Source: Agapanthus africanus (taxonomy: Eukaryota > Streptophyta > Magnoliopsida > Asparagales > Amaryllidaceae). Taken from it: a DNA stretch of 64,000 nucleotides. Position 1 is the stretch's first letter. Every line of letters starts with the position of its first letter. Under the pieces are notes generated by a model. That model was given only the letters and a program-made list of their open reading frames with translations, ran no database searches and was not told the origin of the DNA. The DNA lies in NCBI GenBank assembly GCA_030015575.1, contig CM057338.1:825894353-825958352 (forward strand), in the 5' to 3' direction. This document shows, piece after piece, positions 1 through 12,262 of the stretch. Both the position numbers and the translations under genes were made by a program.

Positions 1-2254
1 GTGTTTCGCTTTGGGAAGCTCCTTTTTCTGTTTGTCAAAAAGAAGGACGGCAGTTTGAGGTTGTGCATTGATTGATCGTCAATTGAACTGAGTTATGGTG
101 CGCATAGGTGTCCTTTACCTTGCATTGACGATTTCTTTGATCAGCTCCAGGGCGCGAGACATTTTTCTAAGTTTGTTTTGGGATCAGGTCATCATTAGTT
201 GCAGCTTCGGAGTGATGACATTCCGAAGACTACTTTTGTGCACGCTACGGGCATTATGAGTTTTGGTAGTGTCGTTGGACTCACCAATGCCCTAGCAGCA
301 TTCATGGATGTGTTGAACCAGATTCTTCAGGCCGTTCCTCGACCAGTGGATTCTTGTGTTATAGATGACATTCTGGTCTTTTCCAAGAGTCGTGAGGAAC
401 ATGAGCAGCACTTGAGGATTTCCTTGCAGACGTCGAGAGAGTACTAGCTGTTTGCTAAATTTCCGAAATGTTTCCTTCAGGCTTGTTTGTGTTGACTTCC
501 TAGGTCATGGGGTTACGGGAGACGGTTTTCGTATGGAACCGAGGGGGATCGAGGCCATACAGCATTGGCCCAGACCTGTTCAGTGACAGAGGTCCGCAGA
601 TGTTCAGGCTTAGCCAGTTTTTACCGCCGTTTCATGCAGGATTTTTGTGTATCGCTGCACCGTTATGACAAGGAAGGGAGTTCCTTTTCTTTAGACTGAG
701 GCATGCGTACTGAGTTTCAGTGGTTGAAGTCTTAGTAGACGACTGCAACAGATCTATCTTTGCTTTCTGGATTGGGCGACTTTGTTGGTTACTGTGATGT
801 TTTGTGAGTGGGGCTCGATTGTGTACTGATGTAGCATGATAGAATTATTGCTTATGCTTCCCGAAAGTTGGAGGATGTACGAGAAGGATTATCCCACTCA
901 TGATCTGGAGATGGCCGCGGTGGTTTTGCGCTGGAGATTTGGGGACACTACTTGTACGGAGAGTCGTGTCAGATTTTCATGGACCACCAGAGCTTAATGT
1001 TCATCATCCTGCAGCGGGATCTGAGTTGAGACAACGCCATTGGATGGAGCTTGTGAAGGATTGTGTTTGTAATATCCTTTATTACCCGTGGCAAGACGAT
1101 TGTGGTAGCTGATGTTTTGAGTCGTAGGCCCCGGGTAGCTTGTTCCAGTTGTGCGCAGTTCAGAGACAGTATTTTGCAGATTTGCAGTTCTCATGCGACA
1201 GATGAGTACAGTTTAAGTTCGCCTCGACTAAGGGGACAACTTGCTCATGTCCGCGCCCGTCCACTTTTACCTAAATCATTTTCATGAGGCACAGCCCGCT
1301 GATGCTCGTTTGTTTGATATTCTGAGCATGTTTGGCTGGGTAAAGATTCGGAGTTCCTTCATGCGTTGTATCCAATAGAGACACCCAGTTCACTAACCGT
1401 CGTTGGCAGAAACTTTAGGAATCCTTGGCTACTGGTTGAGCTTTAGCTCCGCTTTTCCATCTATAGGCCGATGGTCAGACAGAGCGGACTATACAGACTC
1501 TGGAGGATATGCTTGTGCATACGTACAATGTGTTTGTTGGCTGTGGGATCATCACTTGCCATTGATGGAGTTCTCCTATGATAACGGTTACCAGGAGACG
1601 TTTCATATGGTAACTTTTAGGCCTTGTGTGGTAGGTTGTGTCGATCGCCAGTCTGTTTTACTGACTCCGCGAGAGCAGGATTTTTGGACCCCAGCTAGTC
1701 TAGAAACTTCGAAAGAGATACAGTTGATTCAGGTCAGGATGAGAGTAGCCCAATGCAGACAAAAGTCTTATGCCGACCGTGGTGGTCGCAGACTTGAGTT
1801 CGCAGTGGGAGATCATGCATCCCTATGGATTTTTTCGATGAATGGCATGTTGAGTTTTGGGAATCTTAGTCCTAGAATTGTAGGTCCATTTGAGATCCTT
1901 AAAGCGAGTTAGTACCGTTGCCTATAATTTGGTACTTCTGCCCAGATTTTTGCGTATTCACCCCATATTCCTTGTGTCGATACTTTGTAAATACCTTCAT
2001 GACCTTTCTCACATGATTCAGCATCAGACCATTTAGCTTGGACGCGATGTTTTCGTTCACCGGCAGCCGATTGTGTTAGTGGATCGGCAGGTGGAAAAAC
2101 TTCGGTCAAGGGTCTTGCCATCTGTGGATGTTTTCTTTGGCGTAGCCGTCTAGTGAGGAGATCACTTGGGAGGCTGCGAGCGAGATGTGGAAGTTTTGCA
2201 CTATCTTTGAAGCTTTGCATAGTAAGAATTTTAATTCGGGGACGAATTTTTTTT
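1..2254 (+). pseudogene. Tekay/Del gypsy pol remnant (RT, RNase H, integrase, end domain) of element F
   Basis: Decayed 3' half of a Ty3/gypsy chromovirus polyprotein, read left to right. Reverse transcriptase is recognisable over about 30-560 (FDQLQGARHFSKF, then LTNALAAFMD and CVIDDILVFSKS, which matches the family's FIDDILVYS palm motif). RNase H traces follow at about 830-1130 (a MDHQSL-like stretch and VVADVLSRR). Integrase C-terminal sequence lies at about 1490-1910 (HHLPLMEFSYDNGYQ; LSPRIVGPFEIL, the GPF/Y module), with traces of the end domain to about 2000. A purine tract and a long LTR follow directly, the normal order for Tekay/Del. The element begins left of the window. It is an old copy with many breaks and no working product is expected. 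Confidence 0.85.
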
Positions 2255-2267
2255 AAGGGGGGGAGAT
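2255..2267 (+). promoter_or_regulatory. Polypurine tract of element F
   Basis: The purine run AAGGGGGGGAGA lies immediately before the LTR start TGTAACACC. In LTR elements such a tract primes plus-strand DNA synthesis. It fixes the element's orientation (+) and the left edge of its 3' LTR. Confidence 0.85.
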
Positions 2268-4119
2268 TGTAACACCTTAGGTTTTCGATTAGTGTTAATT
2301 AAGCGTTAATGCGGGTTTTATGTAAGAAAGTTTACCAATTTGGGTTCCTCATATTTTATAACATTTAATTAATAATTTATTGTTATTTGTTATGTCTTGC
2401 ACACACTTGTGCATGTTAATGTGAGGGTGTGCTTGTGTTAACCTTGTTTAGTGACCATGACAACTTAACCAAATCCTAATCCTTGCTTTGCTTTAACCCT
2501 AAACCCTAGATATTTGTTTGTGATAGTAGATATTTCCTGTGTTTTGGATTAGAGAGGAGGTGGCATGGTGACTCATGAGAGAGCCATGCTTGCTTTAATG
2601 ATGAGTTAATGCATGGTGCACTCACCCTTATTCTCACCTCTCTCTCTCTCCTTTTAACCCTCACCCTCTCATTCTCTCCCACTCTATCCTTTTCTCATCA
2701 TTTCCTTCATCTCTTATAAGCCTCAACTGAACCCTTCACTACCCCTTCACTAAAACTTGCTAAACTTCATCAAAACTCACAAAAATCACTTCTTAATCCT
2801 TGTTCTGCCCCTTAGATGCCTTGGAGCTTAGAAAGCTAGGATGTTTAAGCTTTTGTGGTTAGGTAATGATCTCTATCTGTTAAGTAGGCGCTTTTAATGT
2901 TGTGTATCTTGTTAGTTTTAGTTTAGAACACGTAAAGTTTCGTTTTGTGCACATATCGTATTTTTAGTGTCTTTTTATGATATCTGTGATCTGCTGTGAC
3001 CCAGAGTGTGTACTAGAAAATCTAGCAGTGTTGTGGTGTTGTACTAGAGACCCTAAGCTTTCACCTGAAATACAAACCCCATCCCCTCGGATTTGGCCGG
3101 TGACACTCAGGTAAATTCCGGCGAGCTCGGTTCTTGGATGGAGTTTGGGCTTGGTTTTTGGTGGGTAGCTGTCTGTAGTTATTTAAGTGTGTTTGGTCTT
3201 GCTGGATTTTTATGTTTTTGCTGTATAAAAAATCTAGGATCACTTGTCTTGTTTCTAGTGTTACGACAACGCGTGTTACGTTATCCAACGCGGTGCGTGT
3301 ACTTTGTGTAGTTTTTGCTCTTGGGATGGTTTCGTAGTGTCGCTACGCATGTTAGCCACTAGACGAACACTTGAGAGTTTGTTTGGAGTTGGTGCGTCGG
3401 TCAAACGTAGTTTGTATGTGTTATTGGTCGATTGCTAATATACACTTGTTATTGTTGTTTTTGATCTTAGGGACGCAGGCGGTGACTTCGGACGCTGCGA
3501 AGAAGGGAAAGAGAGTGGTTGACTTTACTTAGCCCAAGATCATTAGTGAGAAGATTCAACATCTACAGAAGATTCAACATCTACAGAGGAATCGCCCGCA
3601 TGGCGTTATGCGTCTGGGCTAGATTAAATGATATGATTCTTGATATTAAGTATATGAACATTGATTGTGCATGTGTACCATTGTTGGCATACCTCATTTT
3701 CCTATTTGCATATGGACATAGTATTAATGACGCACAACACCATTATTGACGGTTCATGCTACACGAGCACTAATTGTATGCTACACACACTCCGTCGATA
3801 ATTGCCATGACACACACAACCCATATACATACGAGATATAGTTAACACCTATACATATGTGATATTGTATTGGTTAGGGACATTGAGACATTGATTCATA
3901 TTCCTTTGTGCATATGACATATAGCATACCTGTATACCTACATGCTTACACATATGCCTTGCCATGTCTACATGCTAGCTACCCATATACTTAAATGGTA
4001 TTGTACTATTAGAGATAGGTATATACACATATGAGATACAGCTACATGTACATCTTGCATACATACTTACATGTACACTTACCTAGCTTGATATAGCTAC
4101 ACATATACCTGGAGGGTAT
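2268..4119 (+). mobile_element. Tekay/Del 3' LTR of element F, first part
   Basis: Begins TGTAACACC directly after the purine tract. Together with 14629-16375 it makes one LTR of about 3.6 kb, in the long range typical of Tekay/Del. A pyrimidine-rich stretch (about 2630-2770) resembles the same region of LTR L near 32.9 kb, so the two LTRs are related. From about 3620 to 4119 it holds degenerate short repeats built on ACATATACCT/CATACATGC words, the same material that resumes at 14634. Copia A is inserted in this repeat array. I see no gene in it; small open frames here look accidental. Confidence 0.85.
4115..4119. repeat. Target-site duplication of copia A, left copy (GGTAT)
   Basis: GGTAT borders the left end of A and is repeated at 14629-14633 after its right end. 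A 5-bp duplication is standard for copia integrase and shows that A is a complete, original insertion into the LTR of F. Confidence 0.92.
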
Positions 4120-6306
4120 TGTAGGGTTCCTAGGCACTCTAAGGAGGTCTCACAAGGCATCAACCATGCCAATTTCAAAAATTCTAGGTGCCGAGAGACC
4201 CGACTATGGATCGTTTGCTAGAAATCTAGGCAAAAAGTAAACTAGTTAACACTTAACTAAGAGATACGGAAATACAACCTTTGTAGATCTGGTTCTCCAC
4301 CTCCATCGCTCCGCAATGAAGTCTCCTCGCTGTCCATAACAAGTCCCGGGCTCTAGCGTCGGCTTCATCGGAGAATGGACGGGCTAGGTCATCGATGTCC
4401 ATGCCGAAGATGATCTACGTCGAGGCATCGCTAAATCAAGCTCCACCTTCACCAAGTCTTGAAAACTTGTGAAAGAAACACACTCTACTACTTGGCAAGA
4501 GGTAGAGGATGAAGAAATAGAAAGTGGGTAGACTTTAGTTTTGGATTTCTCACTCATTTCATCAATCCACCATTGATGAAGTGAAGGTTTCTTCTTGAGT
4601 TCAAGGAAGAAGAAGAAGAATATTATGATAAGATTAATTAGAAAAGAAAAGAAAAACAATCCTTATCATAATTGTAACTATGGTTATGTGTAGATAATTG
4701 ACCAAGGTTAAAGGAATGGTTAGGGTTAAGGTTTTATGAAGCTTCCACTAAACAACAAAAAAAGCCACCATTCTTTTCTCCTTTTTCCATTTATTTCCCA
4801 AAATGAATAAATAGATAAATAAATGAGAAAAGGATATAAAACCCTAATCATAAGTTTAACCATGGTTTAATTCTTTACACTTAACCAAGTAAATATGTAT
4901 CATCAAACATGATACAATAAAATGCACAAAAAGTATATCACATATACAACTTGTACATCCAAGTGAGAAAATCCTTCTAAAGTGAACCGATACTAGTTAA
5001 TGCAAAGTAATATATCAAATATATAATTATACATTAAATCATTAAATCAACATTTGATTCAATGATCCGGTCATGTCGCATATAACCGACTAGTATCATT
5101 AGTAACAACTTATCGAATCAACACTTGATCCGATAACCCGGCTATATCGCATATAACCGATCAATGTCACATCACGAGAATCGAATACAGTATCACATAC
5201 TGGTATTATTCTCGGTCCCGCACATATCTCATATGCGCTCCTATTTCGTTTCGCTTGAGCCAGGAAAGCTCTGTGTAGGACTCTAAAGACTCGTCAATAC
5301 GCCGGCAGCAGATGATGATCATATCAAGCACCCACAAGCCGCAAGAGGTCTGCTAAACGTAACGGCCACCCGGGTATTGAGCGATCTGAAGATCGACGAG
5401 CAAGCCCGCTCACACTCCAGTGAATCCAACCAGTAACACTACCGTACAGTCCGGTCTGATCGTCTGATATGTCGCATATCTCGCCTAGGGGTGGTAAACG
5501 TCAGACCCCAATAGCTCGATAAGTCGTGTCGATATGAGGTCTATAACAATTCGAGAAACTACTGGTATCACTTACCAGTAAATCTCAGCAACCCTGGCCA
5601 GGGATTTCCTGTTATAGCCAATCGAACACAGCGCAACATCAACCCCCTATACCGGGAGAGACGAATCCCCTCCTATCGCTCATTGCCTCCATGTGACTCG
5701 GGACTGTACCCAAAAACCACCGTTTTGCATGCCCTCTTGGACATGGTAAGATGGAAATCAAAGCACAGTGGGAACCACACAAGACTCTATGACGATCTCG
5801 GGTCAACAGACTACTCTGTACCAGTGTCACCAGAGAACTGCCATCTGACGTGAGGTATAATACCATCTGGGAGTTCTCGGCGAGTCCGTCCAGTGTACCC
5901 AGTCTCTACTGAGCACCCGTATATCATCTCTGATGTCAAACACCAATGGATATGGGATCATCCATCGCCCATCTGTATGGGTCGAGAAGGTGCACGCTAG
6001 TCTACTCTGGTATATCGATGCCCCGTCTCGATATACCCTCGACTAGGGACTTTGAAGGATGTACTTATGGACTACCATGTCCCCACTAGTATGATCCGCA
6101 TCATAGTCCAGGTAGTCAAGTACAGATCCTAAGGGCTTTACCAACATGTAACAGTGAGAGAATCAGTATACACGTTAAGGTAAAGAGCAACCAGATAGCA
6201 TACTATCATGTTGAGGAAGAAAGTCCTCCCTATATATGTCCCGGCATCCACTACAATATACATCCTATGTATAGTAATGGCCTCTAGGGCATACATATAA
6301 CTAACA
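4120..6306 (-). repeat. 3' LTR of copia A
   Basis: About 2187 bp. Read on the minus strand it starts TGTTAGTTATATGTATGCCC and ends GGAACCCTACA. It carries two degenerate units of the ATATAACCGG dyad repeat near 5030-5160 (four such units are present in K). A 75-residue minus frame at 5639-5866 recurs at the same place in the LTRs of A and B; it is LTR sequence, not a gene. Confidence 0.93.
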
Positions 6307-6321
6307 ATCTCCCACTTGCAC
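6307..6321 (-). promoter_or_regulatory. Polypurine tract of copia A
   Basis: On the minus strand GTGCAAGTGGGAGAT abuts the LTR start TGTTAG. The same tract occurs beside the 3' LTRs of B (54893) and C (48766), showing a conserved plus-strand priming site in both copia groups. Confidence 0.9.
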
Positions 6322-9069
6322 TAGGGCCATCTATAGCAGTAGTTGTAGTATCTCATACTCAACCATCCCGTAAAAGTCTCTCTCTGGGAACAGGCCTTTG
6401 TGAGTGGATCCGCTGTGTTGTCCTCTGAGTCTACTCTCCTAATCTCGATCACCCTGGAGATCAACTATCTCCATGATCAGGCGATACTGCCTTAGAATAA
6501 GTCTGGATCACTGATGGGACCGGCGTTCCTTGGCATAAGCCACAACTCCATTGTCACACAATGGGAGGAACGTAGTTCATCTCATGAACCAATATACACC
6601 CAAACAGCCTCTTTGGTAGCATCTTAAGTAGCGATGTATCCTGCCTTTATCGTCTAGTATGTCACGGTATCTAGCTTGGAACTCTTCCAACATACCGTCC
6701 CTTCACTGAGGGTAAAGACAATGCCTGTGACTGACATTCAGTCTTCTTTATCACCCTTGAACCCTTCCAGTGATTCTCCCCAGGATCGATTGATACCGTC
6801 TTACTACAACTAGTGAGAATCCTAACATCCATTTAGATCTATCTCATATATCCAAAATCCAGGATTTAGTAGGTATCACTTTGATCCTATGTGGAGAGTC
6901 ATTGTGATAAGCGGAGATTGATCGAGCGTAGCATAGGAAACTCCTTCCCTATCAAGAGTATGTCATCCACGTACTCTACGAGGATCGTCACCATACTCCC
7001 TACTACCATTTTGTTTATACAAGGTTCATCTACCATTTTGATGATGTCAACTTCTTTGACTAATCCATCAAAAGGGATGTTCTAACTCCGCGATGCCTGC
7101 TTTATCCTATAAAGCATCTTGCACACGTTTCCGCTGCTCCCACTGTCTACGAGGCCCTCTGGCTGTGTACTTATAGACGCACTCTTCTAAATCATCATTT
7201 AGAAAAGCAGTCAAGACACCCAACCACCAGAGATCGTAGTCATGGTATGCGGCCGTGGTAAGTAGGATCTGGATGGACTTAAGCATAACCACTGGAAAAG
7301 GTTTCATCATTATCCACGCCTGGTCAATGAAGAAAACCTTTAACAAGTCTAGCTTTGAAAGTCTCAACTTTTCCATCTACACCAAGTAATCTTCTCAAGA
7401 TATACTTGCTCCTGATGGGGATTTAACCCTTCAGATATAGCAACCAAAGTCCATACTTTGTTGGTGTATATGGATTCCATCTCAGATCACTAAACATCCA
7501 TCCATTCTTATAGAGTCTTACTCCTGATGGCCAGCTCGAAACTAGTTGGGTCATCATCTCATGATGCAATCTTCGCTCCCACTGTCATAGAGAAACAGAA
7601 GTATCTCTCAGGTGGGTGAGGAACCCTACTAGATCGGCGGAGAGGTTGAGCTTCGTTGGTTTTTACTGAATCCTTTGGTTCTATCAAATCATCAGTTGCA
7701 GTTTGTATGGCTGGAACATTTCCAGTTCTACATAACTGACCTTGCCTCGAGCTTATCCGGATTTTGCTTTCAGACATAGGCCGGACAACCCCAAATCTTA
7801 ACTAACTTAAGAAATGGGCTCTTCCTTTTCCATATCACATATGAAGTGGTAGGCAACTGATTTGATTGGAACCCTATTCAATAGGTATGCAACTTCGTAA
7901 GTGCATAACTCCCAAAAAGGAAAAAGGTAACTCAGTAGTACTCATCATAGAGCACACATTATCATATAGGGTGTTATTGCTCCGCCCCGATATACCATCG
8001 TGCTATGGTGTATTCAGAGGAGTAATGCTGAGAGAGAATCTCATTCTCCTTTAGAATAATCCAGGATTTTCGTGCTCAAGTATTCTCCTCCTTGATCTCA
8101 TCAAAGGACATAATACTTATACCCGTATTCTGGTTCTCTACTTCTAACTTATATTTTATGAATATCTCAAAAGGTTCGGACTTGTGTTTCAACAGGAACA
8201 TAGGTCTGAATCTCGAAAGATCATCAGAGAATGTAATGAAGTACAAAGAACCGGTCCTGGCATGTGTAGATAGGGGACCTACATACATCAACATGTATCA
8301 TCCCAATAGTTCACTAACTCTTTCTCTGTTTCCAACAAACAGAGCTGGTGTCATTATATCTTTGTGACATGACTGGCGAGTTTCACAAGATGTAAATTCA
8401 AACTAATTTAAATATGCATCTTTATGTAACTCTAGCTAGTCGGGTCACATTGATCTGACCTAGTCTACAATACCTCAAGAAGGATTCGTTCATTTCTGAA
8501 CTCTTCCTCTTGTGTGTGTTCCGTATACTAAGAACTGTGGTTTGATTTAGAACATTAATGCTTTTAGATAACGTGCCTGAACCGATCAACTTTTGATATA
8601 GGAAATGTTCAAAACATTATCCAACAATACAAAATTTTATCGTTTCTTTACTAATAAAGAGACAGATATGATTTTGTATATCAGGTTCGGTATCTAATAA
8701 CATTCGTTCAGAATCAATGTATTGGTAATACAGGGTGACAGTGACCAACAGACCTGGCTGCAACTCTTGCCCCGTTTTCTGCCTCATGAAACTTATCACC
8801 CGTTCTCAGTTCTCTACCTTTCTGTAGCCCTATGTAACAGATTACATATCAGGGATCCTGATCTGGTATCACATACCCAGGACGTAAAGGATACTGAGAA
8901 ACAGTTCTGTAATGAACACACCCGAAGATGATGTATCAGCATGCACTCTCTTCGTTTGGGCGGCACGGGAATTCTGGTAATCCCCAATTTCCTGCTCTGT
9001 CTTATAACAATTATAAGTTGGAGCGGGACCAACGTTCCCCAGCTCAGTATAACAAGCGGGTTCGGTCAA
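6322..9069 (-). pseudogene. Decayed protease-integrase-RT region of copia A
   Basis: Minus-strand fragments with copia pol similarity lie in the expected order: protease-like region about 8814-9069 (SSSGVFIT at its start), integrase fragment 8076-8294 (PLSTHARTGSLYFITFSDDLSRFRP), integrase/RT linker 7559-7777 (PLRRSSRVPHPPERYF), and RT fragment 7107-7376 (MLKSIQILLTTAAYHDYDLWW, AFLNDDLEECVY). Complete C shows the same blocks at 51.8, 51.1, 50.4 and 50.0 kb, which supports the assignments. The region has many breaks and I see no gag core. B carries the same fragments in the same condition. Confidence 0.85.
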
Positions 9070-9556
9070 TATTCCGTATTATTATCTTGATTAAGGCGTG
9101 ATATGGTCGCTACCTGGAGAGAGAGAGAAGAAAACACTCAGCGTGCGCTCTTGCAAGAATAGATTGGTTATTATTTTATCTAATCAGGATGGCTCCCACT
9201 GCTTTTTATCAAATCTTCCTTCAAACCCTAAAAGGAAAGACTAGCCGGGATTAATTACACACTACAAGTTCGCCAATCTTTTAGCCAGGCCAGTGTCGGT
9301 ACTTTGAGGGAGGTCCCCCGTGCTTTCGCACGAACCTAATTACTGTAAACCTCGTTTTCCCAGAGGCGTAACCCCGTTGACACCTTTCTAGACACCTACT
9401 TGATCGGCTAATTGTAATGTATAAAACTCTCCCAGGAGTAACTCTTACTCGCAGCGGGTATCGGGATCCAACTATCTCATAGAAGGTATGCAATCTCATT
9501 GCAAATTTCAACACTTGAAATTCCCGATAATATTTTGCCCCTAGCTCGCTATGACC

Positions 9557-9747
9557 TTGACGGAGGCCAAACAACCCATAGTCCGCTAGTCAAGTTCAAC
9601 CCGTCATTTCCTGATTGAATTAAACCCACCCGCACGACCCTTGACGGAGGCCAAACAACGCCGTACGAATACCGTAATCCAATCGCATCATATGCTAGCA
9701 GATAAGCACTAGTTAGCTACCATACACTACGCCTTGACGGAGGCCAA
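9557..9747 (-). promoter_or_regulatory. Three small leader hairpins of copia A
   Basis: The plus-strand word TTGACGGAGGCCAA occurs at 9557, 9641 and 9734 (spacing 84 and 93). In B, K and J the same sites read TTGAC-n4-GTCAA or close variants at the same spacing. Function unknown; placed upstream of the coding part. Confidence 0.75.
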
Positions 9748-9896
9748 ACAACCGCAGCACGAATACTAACTAGTACGTATCTGAAATGACGGAGGGCTAC
9801 GACAGGTTTTTCTGAAAACCTATTGCGTAATGAACTTGATATCGTTGTAGAATCAAATGATTTTAAAAATGGAGTGCTTTTGAGGCTTTTCTAGTT

Positions 9897-10140
9897 TTGC
9901 TAAAGGAGTCACTCCCGGTGAAGGGATCGTCGGTCCTTTCCTCGTCGAATGAGGTGCGGGATATATCACATATATCACTGTGCAAAGCAAAAACACTTAA
10001 AAGCAATCAAAAGACAAACCGAAGGTTGTAGCATCTGCCAGTTATTGCTAAAGGAGTCACTCCCGGTGAAGGGATCTCGGTCCTTTCCTCATCGAATAAG
10101 GTGCAGGACATATCACATATACCGCTGTGCAAAGCAAAAA
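9897..10140 (-). repeat. Direct repeat in leader of copia A (period about 147 bp)
   Basis: A unit beginning TTGCTAAAGGAGTCACTCCC occurs at 9897 and again at 10044, with matching downstream blocks (GATCTCGGTCCTTTCCTC, then GTGCAAAGCA). B has the same pair at about 58487 and 58634; K has a single counterpart near 24345-24460. The doubling therefore marks the A/B subfamily. Confidence 0.8.
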
Positions 10141-12000
10141 ACTGTAGCTACCTATTTTATTTTGAAATTCGATTCTACAACATCTTAGGTTTCTTTTATT
10201 TCATTAATCTCATTAATGAAGTCCCATCATTTAAGTACCTAAACATCACAGATAAATACGACGTACACTTATGCCATCCGCATTCGCCTCGATGTCCCCT
10301 CGTGCACCGTTAGGTTAGGTAACTAACGGCAGAGCAGGGCAGGGCTAGCGCGGGTGTAAAACATAAGTAACGTCTATATAATATATCATATATACTATAT
10401 AGTGTATCTATCACAGAACATCACATGATCACATCACAGATATCGCAGCAGAAGAAACATATGAAATATTGGATATACTAGGACGTCCGTGTTTTCAATA
10501 CGAGCCAGTATAAAACACGGATTCCACGGTCGCGATGAATAGCCAAACCCACACCCCTATACCCCTACGAGAGCGGCAAGCAACCCTACCAATTCTGGAG
10601 TTAGGAGACCCGGACTCGACTCCTCGAGTTGGTCTCCCACTGGACTCCAGAACCCGGTTACTTGTGCCCTCCTCCTTGGGTCTATCCTAGTGCGGAAAAG
10701 TAAATAATATACAAACGGTGACATCTTCCGCAACCTGGAAGTGCCCCAATAAAAGAATATTACATACAAGTTTTTACATGAACGAAAATGAAAAACACTC
10801 ATCTCACATAAAAACCCCCCGGCTATTCAAACACGACGATCCAATATAACATATCCAGCAACACATAACATCACATGTCATCAACGTAAGTAAATATGCG
10901 CATCCCAATTGTCGTTGACATATAGCAACGAAACCGGCGATATCACATATTACACTTACGGTCACAGAAAAGAAAGTGTAAAACTACAACAGTTGGAATC
11001 CGCAACCACCTCAGACATCGCATGCCTGACCAAATGAATTACTTAGACATCGCATGCCTAACAATTATAAACCCCGCATTTTAGTCTCATTATCAAAAAC
11101 ACTTTTCAATACCAAGTCGGGCAATTCAACAAGATTCCCGAAAACTGATCGAATGCTCGTCGCAAACTTCAGTAGACGGCCGCACCCCCGATACCGTCGA
11201 CGAAGTGCACCAAGGCGGAACACCGCTGCCGGGAGCACCCGAACGGATGCTTTTGGCGACGGGGTTCTTCTACAGTCACTTGGTCGGGGCTATGGGGTGA
11301 GGCTGTCTATTAAGTTTACCCGGCGAGTATCCGCGTACGCTACGTGATTGCGACGGACTTTTGATCACATCAAAATTCCGTGGCAACCGATCATGTGAGA
11401 CTAAATTCCTACGTTTATAATATTCATTTAGTTATCTCATAACTATTTGTGAATTCTAATTATTGTATCCCATTCCAGATAATTAGAAAATGTTAAACTT
11501 TCCGATTGAACATTCGAACACCCAAGTTTTCCCGATACAGATCAACACATGAAACAAGTCTAACAACATTCCGTTCATGCCTCAGTACCAACGGTCCAGC
11601 CGTAGAAGGGTCAAGCCAACGCCTCACATGTGGCACGCCGTACTGCCCCAAACCCTAAGGTTCAAAGGGCAGTTCAAGACGGTCACATAATCGAGTTAAG
11701 GTTTGTTGTCTTCTAGAGGGTCCATCGCGTTACTTGCACTACTTAGAACGTCGTTAAACTACGGAAAGATCCAACACTTGGAAATTTCCCGACAGGGGAA
11801 AAGTTGGGTATTTATATCTGGTCGAACTTTTTAACATATTCTAAAAATTATCCGGAAAGCCACACAGACAAAATTTGATACTCCGATCGAAACACCGAAT
11901 CCCCAAAATAATCCCAGAAAATACAACTCTGGAATAAATTTTAAAAATACCCAGAAAATCCAGCATAAAATAATAGGAGTTACTGTGCAAACAGTGTACG

Positions 12001-12010
12001 ATGACGTCAT
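12001..12010. promoter_or_regulatory. TGACGTCA palindrome beside the leader hairpin of copia A
   Basis: ATGACGTCAT is a perfect 10-base palindrome just outside the hairpin. B has TGACGTCA at the same place (60587-60594). As DNA it matches the bZIP (TGA/CRE-type) core; as RNA it would be self-complementary. Not found at this place in H, J or K. Confidence 0.55.
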
Positions 12011-12014
12011 CATT

Positions 12015-12066
12015 CCGCCGCGGAACCGCCGCATAAGGCAGGCTTCTGCCGCGGTTCCGCCGCGGT
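12015..12066 (-). promoter_or_regulatory. GC-rich leader hairpin of copia A
   Basis: Inverted repeat with core arms CGGAACCGC and GCGGTTCCG separated by a short loop, about 190 nt downstream of the primer site. The same structure occurs in B, H, J and K at the same distance. A candidate packaging or dimerisation signal by position; function is inferred. Confidence 0.75.
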
Positions 12067-12249
12067 TTGTACTGTTCATCGAAAAAATTTTGCATCATAA
12101 TTCTTATTTTTTCCTGCTGAATTTTTTAGCAATTTTTAATTTGAAAAAATCCACGTTTTCAGAAAACGTCCAGAGAGCATTTTCCGGTTGGGGTTTCGGG
12201 TCGTTCGGACTTCAAAATCCGTCTAGACTTCGCCTAAGGCTCTAGCTAG

Positions 12250-12261
12250 GCTCTGATACCA
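12250..12261 (-). promoter_or_regulatory. Primer-binding site of copia A
   Basis: Minus strand reads TGGTATCAGAGC, complementary to the 3' end of initiator methionine tRNA, one base from the 5' LTR. It primes minus-strand synthesis and fixes the element's orientation. Confidence 0.93.
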
Positions 12262-12262
12262 C

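Larger units (their letters stand above)
9070..12249 (-). other. Long untranslated leader of copia A
   Basis: About 3.2 kb between primer site and first coding remnant on the minus strand. It has the landmarks shared by all copias here: the GC-rich hairpin near the primer site (12015-12066), a block resembling GGATAGACCCAAGG (about 10665-10680), a block like GCGAATGCGGATGGCATA (about 10270-10290), and three TTGACCTCCGTCAA-like hairpins (9557-9747). Long leaders are known for BARE/Angela elements. No gene seen. Confidence 0.85.
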